Part shown: in pieces, positions 1-5,022 of the stretch
How positions within the stretch are numbered: position 1 is the stretch's first letter
Layout of the letters: each line of letters opens with the position of its first letter
Source: an uncultured Selenomonadaceae bacterium
GTDB lineage: Bacteria; Bacillota; Negativicutes; Selenomonadales; Selenomonadaceae
Length of the DNA stretch: 5,022 nt
NCBI GenBank assembly: GCA_958415865.1
Contig: CATYZV010000159.1
Span: 1 to 5,022 of the forward strand
Reading direction: 5' to 3'
Notes under the pieces: generated by a model
The model's database searches: none
What the model saw: the letters and a program-made list of their open reading frames with translations, nothing else
Told to the model about the DNA's origin: nothing
Made by a program: the position numbers and the translations under genes

Positions 1-15
1 GTGTTATATTATATG

Positions 16-21
16 AAGGAG
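16..21 (+). promoter_or_regulatory. Ribosome binding site deciding the start at 31
   Basis: AAGGAG followed by a 9-nt spacer to ATG at 31. It favours this start over the in-frame GTG at 1 and ATG at 13, which would place the Shine-Dalgarno sequence inside the coding region. Confidence 0.8.
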
Positions 22-30
22 ATAAAAAGT

Positions 31-438
31 ATGTTAAAAGATTTAGCTGAAAAATACTATAAGCAGGGCTATAACTGCGCTGAAAGCATCATCCGTGCAG
101 GCAATGAATACTATAATCTGGGGCTTGATGAAAAAGCCTGCAAGATGACGGCTGCCTTTGGCGGCGGTATGCAGGTCGGCGATATCTGCGGCGCACTGAC
201 CGGTTCCGCCTGCGTCGTATCGAGCCGCTATGTAGAAAATAATGCCCACAGCTGTCCGGATCTTCACGCAATTATGCTTAAATTAGTACGCGCTTTTCAG
301 GATAAATTCTCTTCGCGCGTCTGCCGCGAAATAAAGCCGAAATTCTTCGACCGTGAAGTTCACTGCCAAAATACGGTTACATTGGCCGCTGAAGTCTTGG
401 AAAATGTACTTGCAGAGTACGACAAGCAGCAGAAATGA
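31..438 (+). CDS. C_GCAxxG_C_C family cysteine-rich protein
   Basis: This 135-residue protein belongs to the C_GCAxxG_C_C family of putative redox-active, cysteine-rich small proteins. These occur mostly in anaerobes and their substrate is not established. Visible hallmarks in order are YNCAES (C16), C37 in a helical stretch, a glycine-rich FGGGMQVGD turn (about 43-51), the CGALTG core (C53 to G58), C61, C75, CRE (C98) and a late HCQNTV (C112), giving seven cysteines in all. No signal peptide or membrane segment is seen, so it is probably cytoplasmic. The family's cysteines are thought to bind a metal or cycle as disulfides, which is inference here. I chose the ATG at 31 because AAGGAG at 16-21 lies 9 nt before it. 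The reading frame stays open to a GTG at position 1, but that start would have no visible ribosome binding site. It converges on khpA and ends just before a shared terminator. The family call is firm and the function is unknown. Confidence 0.85.
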   Translation: MLKDLAEKYYKQGYNCAESIIRAGNEYYNLGLDEKACKMTAAFGGGMQVGDICGALTGSACVVSSRYVENNAHSCPDLHAIMLKLVRAFQDKFSSRVCREIKPKFFDREVHCQNTVTLAAEVLENVLAEYDKQQK

Positions 439-453
439 TATAAGCCCGACAAT

Positions 454-503
454 AAAAAAGAAGTGTATAAGCTAGACGATATGTCCGGCTTATACACTTT
501 ATT
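454..503. terminator. Bidirectional intrinsic terminator between convergent genes
   Basis: A perfect 12-bp stem is formed by AAGTGTATAAGC (461-472) and GCTTATACACTT (488-499). A further GAC/GTC pairing (475-477 with 483-485) lies inside the loop. On the plus strand the stem is followed by a T-rich stretch. On the minus strand the run of six A at 454-459 becomes a U-tract after the stem. The hairpin therefore fits termination of both the plus-strand cysteine-rich gene, whose stop is at 438, and the minus-strand operon ending in khpA. Confidence 0.85.
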
Positions 504-514
504 TATCTTCCGAG

Positions 515-538
515 AGCAGCAGGATATCTGCTGCTTTT
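515..538 (+). terminator. Second stem-loop beside the khpA stop
   Basis: AGCAGCAG (515-522) and CTGCTGCT (528-535) form an 8-bp stem with the loop GATAT. On the plus strand it runs into four T, so it may be a back-up terminator for transcripts that pass the hairpin at 461-499. On the minus strand it has no U-tract and begins 8 nt after the khpA stop, where it could instead stabilise the 3' end of the operon mRNA. The structure is clear and the role is inferred. Confidence 0.5.
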
Positions 539-543
539 GCTGT

Positions 544-774
544 TTATTCGATGATGTCAACTGTAACTTTTTTATTTTCACAGGCTGCGGCCGCTTTGAC
601 AACGGTGCGCATTGCTTTGGCTATGCGTCCCTGCTTGCCGATGACTTTGCCCATGTCAGCTGAAGCTACGTGCAATTCCAGAAGGACGCGGCTGCCGTCA
701 ACTTTTTCGTTTACGACTACGTCTTCGGGATGATCAACAAGTGATTTTGCGATTACTTCAACAAGTTCCTTCAT
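544..774 (-). CDS. khpA: KH domain RNA-binding protein KhpA (YlqC family)
   Basis: This is a 76-residue single-KH-domain protein, the normal size for KhpA. The RNA-gripping GxxG loop is visible as VIGKQGR (G46-K-Q-G49), between a strand-rich first half with VLLELHVASADMG and the helix IAKAMRTVVKAAA. A final strand, KVTVDI, completes the fold. In Streptococcus pneumoniae the orthologue pairs with KhpB (Jag/EloR) to influence cell elongation and division, and in other Firmicutes it binds many RNAs. It acts in the cytoplasm. Translation starts at ATG with AAGAGG (789-784) 9 nt upstream. The gene lies 17 bp after rpsP on the same strand and is the last gene of the operon here. The position next to rpsP matches the usual Firmicutes order. 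Confidence 0.92.
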   Translation of the reverse strand: MKELVEVIAKSLVDHPEDVVVNEKVDGSRVLLELHVASADMGKVIGKQGRIAKAMRTVVKAAAACENKKVTVDIIE

Positions 775-791
775 CTGAATTTTCCTCTTCC

Positions 792-1067
792 TTATTTCTT
801 AGCGCGTTTAGCTTCGTCGAATTTAGCGATGATGCCTTTTTTGCTAAGCAGAGATTTTACTGTATCGGTAGGCTGTGCACCTTTGAGCATCCAGTCCAGA
901 GTCTTTTCTTCATCAACGTTGATAACAGCAGGCTGTACAGTGGAATCGTAGTTGCCTAAGATTTCGATGAAACGGCCATCGCGCGGGGAGCGGGAATCAG
1001 CTACAACGATGCGGTAGAACGGACGTTTCTTAGCACCCATGCGGTTTAAGCGGATTTTTACTGCCAA
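792..1067 (-). CDS. rpsP: 30S ribosomal protein S16
   Basis: This is a 91-residue S16, full length for the family, opening with the conserved [20 protein letters not shown] segment. Next come the [20 protein letters not shown] block (about 22-40) and the later [13 protein letters not shown] stretch, with a basic tail ending KRAKK. S16 binds 16S rRNA in the 5' and central domains and is needed for 30S assembly. The start codon is TTG (minus strand, 1067-1065), placed by homology with the MAVKIRL amino terminus and by a near-perfect AAGGAGGTG Shine-Dalgarno (1083-1075) 7 nt upstream. It sits 36 bp after ffh and 17 bp before khpA and is surely cotranscribed with them. Confidence 0.97.
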   Translation of the reverse strand: MAVKIRLNRMGAKKRPFYRIVVADSRSPRDGRFIEILGNYDSTVQPAVINVDEEKTLDWMLKGAQPTDTVKSLLSKKGIIAKFDEAKRAKK

Positions 1068-1074
1068 TGTAATT

Positions 1075-1083
1075 CACCTCCTT
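1075..1083 (-). promoter_or_regulatory. Strong ribosome binding site before the TTG start of rpsP
   Basis: AAGGAGGTG on the minus strand, 7 nt before TTG at 1067-1065. This near-full match to the anti-Shine-Dalgarno sequence probably compensates for the weak initiator codon and fixes the rpsP start. Confidence 0.85.
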
Positions 1084-1103
1084 AAATTGATTGTGTTTTT
1101 TAT

Positions 1104-2474
1104 TTAACGCATGAACGGGAGTTTAAAGCCGCCCATGCCTTTTTTACCTTTTTTGCCCTTTTGGTTTTTCATATTGGACATTTTCTTCATCATTTTTTTC
1201 ATTTCGTCAAACTGCTTCAAGAGCTTGTTGACTTCCTGAACCTTGGTGCCGCTGCCCATCGCTATGCGCTTGCGGCGGCTGCCGTTGATGATCTTGGTAT
1301 TGCGCTTTTCAGCGGGTGTCATCGCTCTGATGATGGCTTCGATGTGCTTGATTTCTTTGCCGTTCATGTCGATGTCCACGCCGTCGAGCTTCTTTTTGAG
1401 ATTGCCCATGCCCGGTATCATGCCGAGAATGTTTTCAAACGAGCCGAGCTTTCTGACTTGATTCATCTGCGAGAGAAAATCATCGAGTGTGAATTCATTC
1501 TTGCGCAGAGCCTTTTCCATTTTCTTGGCTTCTTCGGCATCAAATGCAGTCTGTGCTTTTTCAATCAGCGAGAGCACATCACCCATGCCGAGGATTCGGG
1601 AAGCCATGCGGTCCGGGTAAAACGGCTCAAGGGCTTCGAGCTTTTCGCCTGCGCCGACGAATTTGATCGGGCAGCCGGTTACTGCTTTTACGGATAATGC
1701 CGCACCGCCGCGGGCATCGCCGTCCATCTTCGTGAGAACTACGCCGTCGAGGCCGAGGTCATTGTTGAAGGACTCTGCTACGTTGACGGCATCCTGACCT
1801 GTCATGGCATCGACTACGAGCAGTATTTCATGCGGCTTGACTTCTGATTTGATGGACTTGAGCTCCTGCATGAGGTTTTCGTCGATGTGCAGGCGGCCTG
1901 CCGTATCGATTATCAGAATGTCATTGGCGTGCGAATTGGCGTAATCGACAGCTTCGCGGGCTATCTTGACAGCATCTTTGCAGTCTTCCTCAGCAAAGAC
2001 AGGCACGCCTATCTGCTGGCCGAGAACCTGCAGCTGTTTGATTGCTGCGGGGCGGTAAATATCGGCTGCGGCGAGCACGGGACGCTTGCCCTGCTTTTTG
2101 AACATCAGCGCGAGCTTGCCTGCCGATGTCGTCTTGCCGGCACCTTGCAGGCCGACCATCATGATTATCGTAGGAGGTTTGGGCGATATATTGATATGCG
2201 ACTGCGTCTGTCCCATCAAGGCAGTCAATTCTTCATTGACTATCTTGATTACAGCCTGCGCCGGTGTCAAGGACTCCAGCACTTCCTGGCCCACAGCGCG
2301 TTCCTTTATCTTCTTGACGAAATCCTTGACGACCTTGAAGTTTACATCGGCTTCCAGCAGCGCAATGCGGACTTCACGCATGGTAACGTTGATGTCCTCT
2401 GCCGTCAGCTTGCCGTGTCCGCGCAGCTTCTTAAAAGCGTCTTGCAGGCGGTCAGCCAAATTCTCAAAAATCAA
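1104..2474 (-). CDS. ffh: Signal recognition particle protein Ffh (SRP54 GTPase)
   Basis: Ffh binds 4.5S/scRNA and signal sequences on nascent chains and delivers ribosomes to FtsY at the membrane. At 456 residues it is full length. Residues 1-90 form the N domain (FENLADRLQDAFKKLRGHGKL start, ALLEADVNFKVV). The G domain follows, with P-loop GLQGAGKTT (108-116), DIYRPAAIKQL (138-148), DTAGR (190-194) and TKMDGDARGG (248-257). The M domain (about 325-435) is rich in methionine and carries the SRP RNA-binding segment with RRKRIAMGSGT and VQEVNKLLKQF (400-422). A lysine/glycine-rich tail ends in KLPFMR. The start codon is TTG (2474-2472), set by homology at the amino terminus and by AAAGGAGG (2490-2483) 8 nt upstream. 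It lies 22 bp after ylxM and 36 bp before rpsP. Confidence 0.98.
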   Translation of the reverse strand: MIFENLADRLQDAFKKLRGHGKLTAEDINVTMREVRIALLEADVNFKVVKDFVKKIKERAVGQEVLESLTPAQAVIKIVNEELTALMGQTQSHINISPKPPTIIMMVGLQGAGKTTSAGKLALMFKKQGKRPVLAAADIYRPAAIKQLQVLGQQIGVPVFAEEDCKDAVKIAREAVDYANSHANDILIIDTAGRLHIDENLMQELKSIKSEVKPHEILLVVDAMTGQDAVNVAESFNNDLGLDGVVLTKMDGDARGGAALSVKAVTGCPIKFVGAGEKLEALEPFYPDRMASRILGMGDVLSLIEKAQTAFDAEEAKKMEKALRKNEFTLDDFLSQMNQVRKLGSFENILGMIPGMGNLKKKLDGVDIDMNGKEIKHIEAIIRAMTPAEKRNTKIINGSRRKRIAMGSGTKVQEVNKLLKQFDEMKKMMKKMSNMKNQKGKKGKKGMGGFKLPFMR

Positions 2475-2482
2475 GTTATTGC

Positions 2483-2490
2483 CCTCCTTT
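2483..2490 (-). promoter_or_regulatory. Ribosome binding site before the TTG start of ffh
   Basis: AAAGGAGG on the minus strand with an 8-nt spacer to TTG at 2474-2472. No ATG or GTG nearby would give the conserved Ffh amino terminus, so this site decides the start. Confidence 0.85.
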
Positions 2491-2496
2491 GCCGAA

Positions 2497-2859
2497 TTAT
2501 TTTATCAGCATCGAAATTCGTTCGATGATATTATCTAAATCTCGTTCATTTTCATCATTCGATTTTACTGCCATGGACTGCTTGAATGCCTTTAGTTCAT
2601 CAGCAGCCTGCGCCAGCTCAGCACGCTCTTTCGAGGCGCGCTGCACCAGCTGCAATTTATCTTCGTACTGCTGCATCAGCTGTTCACTGCGCCGCAGCAT
2701 ATCGTAAACTGCCTGGCGGGATGTCCCCAGCTCTTGGCTGATCTCCGACAGGGAAAAATCTTCAAACAGGTGCATCTGCAGGCATCGCCTCTGCTTATCC
2801 GTCAGCAGCGGCCCGTAAAAATCGAATAACTCGCTCATGTGAAGCAATTTTTCCAGCAA
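2497..2859 (-). CDS. ylxM: YlxM/p13 family helix-turn-helix protein (UPF0122)
   Basis: This is a small protein of the YlxM/p13 family, encoded immediately before ffh in most Firmicutes. The family is thought to modulate the SRP pathway, and YlxM of Streptococcus mutans has been reported to interact with SRP components. The first half is the conserved part, with ELFDFYGPLLTDKQRRCL followed by a sigma-factor-like helix-turn-helix, FSLSEISQELGTSRQAVYD, and a helix RRSEQLMQQYEDKL. The rest is charged and helical, probably coiled coil. I favour the TTG at 2859 (120 residues, beginning (M)LEKLLHMSELFDFYG), because AGGTGA (2870-2865) lies 5 nt before it and it matches the usual family start. An in-frame GTG at 2868 would add three residues but has only a weak AGAAAG upstream. 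It is the first gene of the ffh operon and ends 22 bp before ffh. Confidence 0.88.
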   Translation of the reverse strand: MLEKLLHMSELFDFYGPLLTDKQRRCLQMHLFEDFSLSEISQELGTSRQAVYDMLRRSEQLMQQYEDKLQLVQRASKERAELAQAADELKAFKQSMAVKSNDENERDLDNIIERISMLIK

Positions 2860-2882
2860 GCCAATCACCTGAGCTTTCTATG

Positions 2883-2917
2883 ATAAAAATCTTTTTATTA
2901 ATGCCGTATTTTTTACG
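2883..2917 (-). other. Leader of the ylxM operon with two small inverted repeats
   Basis: The predicted leader carries CGTA/TACG arms (2905-2908 with 2914-2917, loop of 5) a few bases after the expected transcription start. It also holds an AT-only palindrome, ATAAAAA-TC-TTTTTAT (2883-2898). Both are weak in RNA form. No known ribosomal-protein autoregulatory leader is recognised. Confidence 0.3.
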
Positions 2918-2926
2918 ACCTTGATT

Positions 2927-2955
2927 ATTATATATTAGCAGCATCACTCTGTCAA
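2927..2955 (-). promoter_or_regulatory. Consensus sigma-A promoter of the ylxM-ffh-rpsP-khpA operon
   Basis: Read on the minus strand, TTGACA (2955-2950) and TATAAT (2932-2927) are both exact consensus hexamers separated by 17 bp. The predicted start of transcription is a G near 2920, giving a leader of about 60 nt before ylxM. An exact consensus promoter fits the high, constitutive demand for S16 and Ffh. The glnA terminator lies just upstream, so this is the likely principal promoter. Confidence 0.9.
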
Positions 2956-2972
2956 GTGTTTTTACTTGTCAG
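2949..2972. repeat. Imperfect inverted repeat overlapping the operon -35 box
   Basis: CTGTCAAGT (2949-2957) and ACTTGTCAG (2964-2972) form an inverted repeat with 8 of 9 positions paired and a 6-nt GTTTTT spacer. It covers the whole -35 hexamer at 2950-2955. The position suits a repressor or activator operator, but chance or a cruciform of no function is also possible. No regulator is identified in the window. Confidence 0.4.
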
Positions 2973-3008
2973 CCATAAATAATTTACCTGTTTTCGTCAA
3001 CGGACAGC

Positions 3009-3041
3009 AAAAAGGCGATATGCCGGAGACATATCGCCTTT
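3009..3041 (-). terminator. Intrinsic terminator of glnA
   Basis: AAAGGCGATATG (3011-3022) and CATATCGCCTTT (3030-3041) form a perfect 12-bp stem with a 7-nt loop. Read on the minus strand the stem ends in a run of five T (3013-3009). It begins 31 nt after the glnA stop codon and separates glnA from the ylxM operon. A smaller hairpin, TTGAGC-ACAG-GCTCAA (3054-3069), lies between the stop and this terminator. Confidence 0.9.
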
Positions 3042-3071
3042 CGTCTATGATGATTGAGCACAGGCTCAAAA

Positions 3072-4958
3072 TCAGATCATGTTGTTTGCATAAGAAGCAT
3101 AGAGTGCTTTGAGTTCTTCCATCTTGTCGTACATTTCAACCTGCAGGCCGGAAGCAGTAGCGTAGTCGCCGCTGTTTAATGCGCTGACGAGCTGAGTGAA
3201 CAGAGATTTCTGATCGATGCTGTCTTTTGCGAGGTAATAGCGGATGCGGTTGATCTTGTTCCAGTTGTAGGAATCTTCGTCCGTAACGTAAGCAGATTTG
3301 ATTTCTTTGCACTTGCTGATTAAAGCGCGGTTTTCAGGAATGATGCGGCTGATGAGTTCAGTCTTCCAGCGGATCAGTTCGCCGTCAACGAATGCGTTGA
3401 TGATCTGGTCGCGCAGAGCACCGCCGGCAGTCAGGACAGCGCGTTTAGCAGGATAGTTTTTGAGGTTGGAGAGGTTTTCCCAAACAGTTGCAGGATGTAC
3501 GCCGAAACGCTGTGCGCGTTCTTCTTCGGTGTAATCTTCAAATACATCGTCTTCTGCACGGTATGCGCGGTCGAGTTCGAGGTAGCCGGCTTTTTCGCCC
3601 GGTTCCTTGGAGATTTCTTTTAACAGTTCAGCCGTGGTTTTGCCCATAGCGTAAGTTACGCCGTCCAGCACTGCGCTGTAGATAGCAGCCAATACGAGGT
3701 AAGTATTGGTGTACGGGTTGCAGGCACGCAGTTCAAAGCGGGTAGCTTTCGGGTTTTTAGCATCGCGGACGAGGCCTGCGAGGATGGTGCGGTTACGGGA
3801 AGGAACTTCCGGTTTATGGCCAAGGGAAGTAACGATGCAGACAGGAGCTTCAAAGCCGGGTTTCAAGCGGTTTAAGGAGTCATTCGTAGCAGATACGAAC
3901 GGGTTGATGACTTCGTAGTTTTTCAAGAGGCCCATGATTGCGCCGTAACCTACAGCACTCATGAAATCAGCTTTGAGGTCGCTAGGAGCAAACAGGTTTA
4001 CGAAAGAACCGTCTTTCATGATAGCACCGAGACCGATATGAGTGTGTTCACCGTTGCCGGCAAGACCGATCATCGGTTTAGCTTTGAAGTTTACTTCCAG
4101 ACCGTTTTCACGGAAGATTTCTTTGACGATGATGCGGACAGCCAGTTCATTGTCGGCAGCCTGCAGAGCATCAGCGAATTTCCAGTCGATTTCAATCTGT
4201 TCGTAAACGTGGGTCATGTTGCCGTCGCTGTCGATGTGGCCTTTCATGCCGCCTACTTCTTTATGACCCATTTCAGGGGACAGGCCGTAAGCTTCGAGAG
4301 CTTCCACGCACTGTTCCAGAGCTGTGCGGACTGCACCGCGGGTGCGCTGCCAGTACTGTTCCTGCATTACCTGAGATGCGGACATTTCCGGGATATCTGC
4401 TTCGCCGAGCGGAGTTTTAGTCCAGAATTCAAGTTCCGTAGCGGAAGTGAATACGATGTCTTTTACATCAGAGCCTTTGATATGTTCAAGTCCGGATACT
4501 GTATCGTATTTAGCGAACAGATCGAGCAGACCTTTTTTTGCATATTCAAGTGTTTCCTTGAGCACGGAACGGGAGTCAACTGCTTTGCCTTCGTGGATCA
4601 GAGCAGCAGGGATGCGCAGCGTGCCGACAGGTTTTTCTAATTCTTCGTCGTAATTTTCGTAGTTGTAATCAACGAACCAGTTGACAGTGGGGTCGATAGG
4701 CATATCTACTTTAGCATTGTTCAGGGTTGCGATGCCGGTCAGCACAACGGAAGAACCGTCTGTCTGAACTGCCGAGCCATCGTAGAAGCCGTCTATATCG
4801 TCGATGAATATTCTAATAGGAATTTTTTCGTCCGTGTCATTGCCTGCAAGGTCAACGCCTACTAAGGAAACGAATTTGATTTCAGGATGCTGTTTTACGA
4901 GAGCAAGTACTTCTTCTTTTTTGGAATTCGCAGGAATCACATATAATAAATCACTCAT
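3072..4958 (-). CDS. glnA: Glutamine synthetase, long form (628 residues)
   Basis: This enzyme would make glutamine from glutamate, ammonia and ATP in the cytoplasm. The beta-grasp domain (about 1-115) contains FYDGSAV (58-64), matching the FDGSS loop of type I enzymes. The catalytic domain carries ELEFW (175-179), HKEVGG (232-237), QIEIDWKFADALQAADN (254-270), GNGEHTHIGL (301-310), NRLKPGFEAPV (363-373), SRNR (387-390) and RFELRACNPYTNTYL (407-421). By alignment by eye, E175, E177, E234, E256, H305 and E409 match the metal and substrate ligands of type I enzymes. It is longer than type I (about 440-470) and shorter than type III (about 700). There is an insertion of about 15 residues at 238-252 and a helical C-terminal extension of about 100 residues. 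No adenylylation motif (NLYDLP) is seen. ATG at 4958 has AAAGGTGG (4973-4966) 7 nt upstream. It could act on a related amine instead, but the intact ligand set favours glutamine synthetase. Confidence 0.88.
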   Translation of the reverse strand: MSDLLYVIPANSKKEEVLALVKQHPEIKFVSLVGVDLAGNDTDEKIPIRIFIDDIDGFYDGSAVQTDGSSVVLTGIATLNNAKVDMPIDPTVNWFVDYNYENYDEELEKPVGTLRIPAALIHEGKAVDSRSVLKETLEYAKKGLLDLFAKYDTVSGLEHIKGSDVKDIVFTSATELEFWTKTPLGEADIPEMSASQVMQEQYWQRTRGAVRTALEQCVEALEAYGLSPEMGHKEVGGMKGHIDSDGNMTHVYEQIEIDWKFADALQAADNELAVRIIVKEIFRENGLEVNFKAKPMIGLAGNGEHTHIGLGAIMKDGSFVNLFAPSDLKADFMSAVGYGAIMGLLKNYEVINPFVSATNDSLNRLKPGFEAPVCIVTSLGHKPEVPSRNRTILAGLVRDAKNPKATRFELRACNPYTNTYLVLAAIYSAVLDGVTYAMGKTTAELLKEISKEPGEKAGYLELDRAYRAEDDVFEDYTEEERAQRFGVHPATVWENLSNLKNYPAKRAVLTAGGALRDQIINAFVDGELIRWKTELISRIIPENRALISKCKEIKSAYVTDEDSYNWNKINRIRYYLAKDSIDQKSLFTQLVSALNSGDYATASGLQVEMYDKMEELKALYASYANNMI

Positions 4959-5007
4959 TAAAAGCCCACCTTTTCTAAACTTTTGTTTGAAATGAATTTT
5001 GACACGA

Positions 5008-5022
5008 AAAAAAGCCCTATGA
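5008..5022 (-). terminator. Partial terminator or attenuator at the window edge
   Basis: Read on the minus strand, AGGGC is followed by seven T and then CG, which looks like the 3' arm and U-tract of an intrinsic terminator whose 5' arm lies beyond the window. It ends about 50 bp before the glnA start. It could end an upstream minus-strand gene, serve a convergent gene, or be an attenuator in the glnA leader. The 5' arm is not visible, so this is tentative. Confidence 0.4.

Noticed and set aside
1161..1697. Plus-strand open frame (178 codons) opposite the Ffh M domain
   Set aside because: It is a shadow of ffh: rich in His, Phe and Leu in the way an antisense reading of Lys/Met-rich codons would be, with no family resemblance.
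1887..2528. Long plus-strand open frame (213 codons) opposite ffh
   Set aside because: It lies antisense to the strongly conserved Ffh coding sequence, has no recognisable domain, and is explained by the codon composition of the real gene.
2883..2898. AT-only palindrome followed by T residues considered as a terminator
   Set aside because: It has no GC pairs and lies in the predicted leader between the consensus promoter and ylxM, where a terminator would silence the operon.
2968..2998. TTGACG with a possible second promoter for the ylxM operon
   Set aside because: At 17 bp spacing the -10 would read TATGGC, a poor match, and the exact consensus promoter downstream explains expression.
4038..4640. 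Plus-strand open frame (200 codons) opposite glnA
   Set aside because: It is antisense to conserved glutamine synthetase motifs and its Phe-rich translation shows no domain.
4999..5004. TTGACA on the plus strand, a possible outward promoter
   Set aside because: The matching -10 position falls at or beyond the window edge, so a promoter cannot be supported.

Overview
The window reads as an ordinary chromosomal core region from a low-to-mid GC member of the Firmicutes. The gene order ylxM-ffh-rpsP-khpA, AAGGAGG-type ribosome binding sites and an exact TTGACA-17-TATAAT promoter all fit this. The long glutamine synthetase and the C_GCAxxG_C_C protein suggest an anaerobe, and Negativicutes or Clostridia are my guess. 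The sequence alone does not fix the genus.

Layout from left to right: a plus-strand gene for a cysteine-rich C_GCAxxG_C_C family protein (31-438) converges on a minus-strand operon. Between them lies an intergenic region of about 105 bp with a strong bidirectional terminator hairpin (461-499) and a second hairpin (515-535). The minus-strand operon, in transcription order, is ylxM (2859-2497), ffh (2474-1104), rpsP (1067-792) and khpA (774-544), with gaps of 22, 36 and 17 bp. It is driven by a consensus promoter at 2955-2927 with a leader of about 60 nt. Upstream of it, on the same strand, is a 628-residue glutamine synthetase gene (4958-3072) with its own terminator (3041-3009). The right edge (about 5008-5022) holds what looks like the T-tract half of another terminator or attenuator.

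The operon joins protein targeting and translation. Ffh is the SRP GTPase and YlxM its conserved helix-turn-helix partner gene. S16 is a 30S assembly protein and KhpA a small KH RNA-binding protein. In related genomes this cluster usually runs on into rimM-trmD-rplS, but here it stops at khpA with a terminator and a convergent gene.

I found no mobile element, CRISPR array, RNA gene or convincing undescribed system. The points most worth a second look are the unusual length and active-site insertion of the glutamine synthetase, the use of TTG starts in the ffh operon, the missing rimM-trmD continuation, an inverted repeat over the operon's -35 box, and the promoter-poor leader of the glutamine synthetase gene.
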